Positions 6,563 to 8,230 of a DNA stretch of 8,230 nucleotides are shown here, piece after piece; position 1 is the first letter of the stretch, and each line of letters begins with the position of its first letter. Origin of the DNA: Patulibacter sp050252545 (lineage in GTDB: Bacteria; Actinomycetota; Thermoleophilia; Solirubrobacterales; Solirubrobacteraceae); assembly GCA_050252545.1 (NCBI GenBank), contig JBFWKS010000198.1, forward strand, positions 1 through 8,230, given 5' to 3'. The position numbers and the translations under genes were made by a program. The notes beneath the pieces are model-generated. The model saw only the letters and a program-made list of their open reading frames with translations, did not search any database and was not told where the DNA came from.

Positions 6563-7902
6563 CAGACGAGGAGCGTGCCTTCGAGGATGCCCGCTGCCCG
6601 CAGGTCGCGGTACCAGCGCTCGACGGGGTGGTCCTTGACGTAGCCGTGGCCGCCCAGGAGCTGCACGCCCTGGGAGCCGATCTGCATGCCCTTGTCGGCG
6701 GTGAGCCGGCGAGCGAGCGCGGCCTCGCGGCGGAAGCCCGCGCCACGGTCGGCACGACTGGCGGCACGGTAGGTCACCAGTCGCAGGCCCTCGGCCTCGA
6801 TGGCGATGTCCGACACCGTGAACGCGACCGCCTGGCGGTGGCTGATCGGCTCGCCGAACGCCTCGCGCTCGTTCACGTAGGGGATGACGTAGTCGAGGAC
6901 CGCCTTGGTCGTGCCGGCAGCCAGCGCCGCCCAGCCGATCCGGCCCAGCGCGATCGCGTCGCGGTAGACGTCGTCGTCGCCGTCGGCCAGCAGCGCGGAC
7001 GCCGGCAGCCGGACCCCGTCGAGGTGCAGGCGGCCGGTCGACGCGGCCCGCAGGCCCATCGCCGGGTCGGGCGAGGTGGTGACGCCGTCGGTGCGGGACT
7101 CGACGATGAACAGGCCGGTGCGCGGACCGCTCCCGTTCTGCGGCTCGATCCGGGCGGCGACGACGAAGAGCTCGGCGTCGGCCACGCGCGGGACGAGCGA
7201 CTTGACGCCGTCCAGCGTCCAGCCCTCGCCCTGGCGACGCGCGACGGTGCCCAGTGCGAAGGGGTCGAAGAGTGCCGTCGGCTCCTGAACGGTCAGCGCC
7301 GCGACGGGCGGCTTGTCGCCGACGAACTCCGGCAGGTAGGTGGCCTGCTGGTCGGCGTTGCCCCACAGCCCGATCGCGGTCGACACCGCGCCCGGGGCCA
7401 GGGCGGCCACGGCGATGCTCAGGTCCCCGTGGGCCAGGGCCTCGGCGATGAGGGTCGCGGTGACCGCCGAGCGCTCCTCGACGATGCCGCCGAGCTCCTC
7501 GGGCACGCCGAGCGACGCGATGCCGAGCTCGGCGGCCGCGTCGAGGAGCGCGGTGGGCGTCGCGTCGGCCTGATCCGCGGCCTCGGCGACGGGGCGGATC
7601 TCGGCGGCGGCGAACTCGCGCGCGGCCTCCTGCAGCATCTGCTGGTCGTCGGTGGGCGTGAGATCGAAGAGCCCCTTGGCCTTCGACGCCGTCTCGGGCG
7701 CCTGGCGGCGGGCCGATGCGAGCTTCTGCGTCGCCTTGAACGTGCGTCCGGCGGCCCCGGCGGTGCGGAACCCGGTCGCGGTCGCGCGCCGCAGGACCCG
7801 CTCGGAGGGCTTGCGCAGCCCCAGCCGGTCGACGACGTCCATGCCGGCGAAGCGCGTCAGCGCGCGGATGCCGTAGGCCAAACCTCGGTCAGTGACGCTC
7901 AT
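6562..7902 (-). CDS. fadE24: Acyl-CoA dehydrogenase, FadE24 type (with N-terminal extension)
   Basis: This 446-residue protein matches the FadE24 type known from Mycobacterium. It has an atypical N-terminal extension of about 78 residues, including GFRTAGAAGRTFK (44-56), before the acyl-CoA dehydrogenase N-domain starts at GLFDLTPTDDQQML (77-90). Further motifs are VQEPTALFDPFAL (205-217), DGVKSLVP (231-238), ALGRIGWAALAAG (318-330), NEREAFGEPISHRQAVAF (344-361) and LLGGHGYVKDHPVERWYRDL (415-434). It ends at ILEGTLLV: Glu441 sits where the catalytic Glu of the family falls, but the usual xQIQ helix after it is missing. The protein could therefore be the FAD-binding, non-catalytic or altered half of a heteromeric enzyme with FadE23. 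The ATG at 7902 has GGGGGA 5 nt upstream, within a small hairpin. It is the first gene of the operon, with a long structured leader. Confidence 0.93.
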   Translation of the reverse strand: MSVTDRGLAYGIRALTRFAGMDVVDRLGLRKPSERVLRRATATGFRTAGAAGRTFKATQKLASARRQAPETASKAKGLFDLTPTDDQQMLQEAAREFAAAEIRPVAEAADQADATPTALLDAAAELGIASLGVPEELGGIVEERSAVTATLIAEALAHGDLSIAVAALAPGAVSTAIGLWGNADQQATYLPEFVGDKPPVAALTVQEPTALFDPFALGTVARRQGEGWTLDGVKSLVPRVADAELFVVAARIEPQNGSGPRTGLFIVESRTDGVTTSPDPAMGLRAASTGRLHLDGVRLPASALLADGDDDVYRDAIALGRIGWAALAAGTTKAVLDYVIPYVNEREAFGEPISHRQAVAFTVSDIAIEAEGLRLVTYRAASRADRGAGFRREAALARRLTADKGMQIGSQGVQLLGGHGYVKDHPVERWYRDLRAAGILEGTLLV

Positions 7903-7909
7903 AGGAGTC

Positions 7910-7926
7910 CCCCGGCCCGGCCGGGG
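7910..7926 (-). promoter_or_regulatory. Hairpin masking the fadE24 ribosome-binding site
   Basis: CCCCGG (7910-7915) and CCGGGG (7921-7926) form a 6-bp all-GC stem with a 5-nt loop. On the minus-strand RNA the proximal arm contains most of the GGGGGA ribosome-binding site, 5 nt before the fadE24 ATG. A folded leader would hide it from the ribosome. The structure is seen in sequence; any regulatory effect is inference. Confidence 0.35.
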
Positions 7927-7948
7927 AGCGGTCGCGTTGGAGGCCGTC

Positions 7949-7980
7949 CGGTGACCCTCCGATCCGGAGTCCGGTCACCG
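7949..7980. promoter_or_regulatory. Nested 32-nt inverted repeat upstream of fadE24
   Basis: CGGTGACC (7949-7956) and GGTCACCG (7973-7980) are perfect 8-bp arms. Directly inside, CTCCG (7957-7961) pairs with CGGAG (7965-7969) around the triloop ATC, leaving only TCC unpaired on one side. The whole forms 13 base pairs in one stem. It lies 47-78 bp before the fadE24 start, so it would be in the leader RNA if transcription begins near 7995, or it could be a DNA operator. Confidence 0.4.
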
Positions 7981-7995
7981 CTCGACCACGATTTC

Positions 7996-8008
7996 CTACC
8001 GAGGGTAG
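7996..8008. promoter_or_regulatory. Operator-like element 1 (CTACC-GAG-GGTAG), with overlapping -10 candidate
   Basis: This is a perfect 5-3-5 inverted repeat, CTACCGAGGGTAG. A related copy lies exactly 32 bp away at 8028-8040. On the minus strand it contains TACCCT (8007-8002), a TANNNT match that could be the fadE24 -10 element; no good -35 is found at standard spacing. Short palindromes of this size upstream of fatty-acid genes are often sites of TetR-family acyl-CoA-responsive repressors, which is the inferred role. Confidence 0.4.
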
Positions 8009-8027
8009 CACTTGGGGCCGACGCGTC

Positions 8028-8040
8028 CTACCGCCGGTCG
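8028..8040. promoter_or_regulatory. Operator-like element 2 (CTACC-GCC-GGTCG)
   Basis: This copy matches element 1 at the outer and inner positions. The extended pattern TCCTACCGnnGGTnGCA is shared between 7994-8010 and 8026-8042 (14 of 17 identical). Its own dyad is imperfect at one arm pair but the inner ACCG-C-CGGT is perfect. The 32-bp centre-to-centre distance is close to three DNA helical turns, so two bound dimers would sit on the same face. Confidence 0.35.
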
Positions 8041-8070
8041 CAAATGCGTCCTCCGCGTCCGGAACGACGA

Positions 8071-8102
8071 CGGGCCCGCGCCCCCGAGGAGCAGCGGGCC
8101 CG
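8071..8102. terminator. 9-bp GC hairpin in the far upstream region, possible terminator of an off-window gene
   Basis: CGGGCCCGC (8071-8079) and GCGGGCCCG (8094-8102) are perfect complements with a 14-nt loop. The 8-bp core CGGGCCCG is itself a palindrome, so two identical palindromes occur 24 bp apart. No T-tract is present. It would suit the terminator of a minus-strand gene lying to the right of the window, or a protein-binding pair. Confidence 0.35.
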
Positions 8103-8119
8103 ACACGGACCGGCGAGCC

Positions 8120-8156
8120 GGATCGGAGCGATGTGACGTTCCCCGTCACCTTCGGC
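8120..8156. repeat. Direct repeat, copy 1 (74-nt period)
   Basis: A 37-bp stretch (8120-8156) recurs at 8194-8230 with 33 of 37 positions identical; differences are at 8123, 8135, 8142 and 8146. It contains the left half of a large stem-loop (8129-8172). The period of 74 is not a multiple of three, which argues against a protein-coding repeat. Confidence 0.7.
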
Positions 8157-8172
8157 GGGGTTCGTCACATCG
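8129..8172. repeat. 44-nt stem-loop inside the repeat unit
   Basis: Arms CGATGTGACG (8129-8138) and CGTCACATCG (8163-8172) are perfect 10-bp complements. After a symmetric TT/TT internal loop, CCCCG (8141-8145) pairs with CGGGG (8156-8160), leaving a loop that contains CTTCGG, a stable UUCG-type tetraloop. An alternative shorter hairpin, GTGACG/CGTCAC (8133-8138 with 8144-8149), uses the same left arm, so the two folds exclude each other. Confidence 0.6.
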
Positions 8173-8193
8173 GCGAGGCGGCCCGACCCCTAG

Positions 8194-8230
8194 GGACCGG
8201 AGCGATGTCACGTTCGCCGCCACCTTCGGC
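8194..8230. repeat. Direct repeat, copy 2 (cut by the window edge)
   Basis: This second copy begins 74 nt after the first and runs to the last base of the window, so the right half of its stem-loop is not visible. Together with copy 1 it may be part of a longer tandem array, or just a pair. Confidence 0.65.

Noticed and set aside
6628..8136. Plus-strand open frame opposite fadE24
   Set aside because: Same reason: antisense to a gene with family motifs along its whole length.
8188..8195. CCCTAGGG palindrome between the repeat copies
   Set aside because: It is only 8 bp and too short to support a site on its own, although it contains the often rare CTAG.
8071..8230. Possible CRISPR array because of the direct repeats
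   Set aside because: Only two copies, no repeat-spacer regularity beyond one 74-nt period, an internal stem-loop larger than CRISPR repeats usually have, and no cas genes in the window.

Overview
The window is very GC-rich (well over 70% by eye, with almost every third codon position G or C). Every gene I can support lies on the minus strand. Family content points to a high-GC actinomycete: a paired FadE24/FadE23-type acyl-CoA dehydrogenase operon, an MprA-like response regulator with its kinase, and a likely leaderless promoter. A Thermoleophilia/Solirubrobacterales-type lineage is plausible but is only an impression. No tRNA, rRNA, CRISPR array, transposase or phage gene was seen.

Reading in transcription order (right to left): 7903-8230 is non-coding and full of structure. 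It holds an imperfect direct repeat with a 74-nt period, a 44-nt stem-loop inside the first copy, a 9-bp GC hairpin, two operator-like elements 32 bp apart, a 32-nt nested hairpin, and a small hairpin covering the fadE24 ribosome-binding site. Next come fadE24 (7902-6562) and fadE23 (6507-5296), two acyl-CoA dehydrogenases that probably form one heteromeric enzyme. A 13-codon reading frame starts on the fadE24 stop codon and fills most of the gap between them. A PaaI-type hotdog thioesterase (5165-4599) follows and fits the same acyl-CoA theme.

A tightly coupled signalling operon comes next: an OmpR-family response regulator (4487-3822), a HAMP histidine kinase (3825-2395) and an exported two-domain LolA/RseB-like protein (2398-1046). 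The three genes are joined by 4-base ATGA overlaps. The likely circuit is an envelope-stress sensor in which the exported protein senses or modulates the kinase. A further ATGA at 1049-1046 opens a 58-codon frame of doubtful reality, which contains a strong hairpin (902-949) that may be the operon terminator.

At the left end are a small membrane protein with an N-terminal CxxC motif (708-454) and the first 142 codons of a CobW/COG0523 GTPase (426 to beyond the edge), a family linked to metal delivery and often to zinc starvation. Between them is the only strongly AT-rich patch in the window. It carries a -10 element 6 nt from the GTPase ATG, indicating a leaderless mRNA, overlapped by a 17-bp near-perfect palindrome that looks like a repressor operator.

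The two observations most worth checking are the 74-nt repeat with its predicted covarying stem and the palindrome/leaderless promoter of the metal GTPase. I did not find clear evidence of a wholly new multi-gene system.
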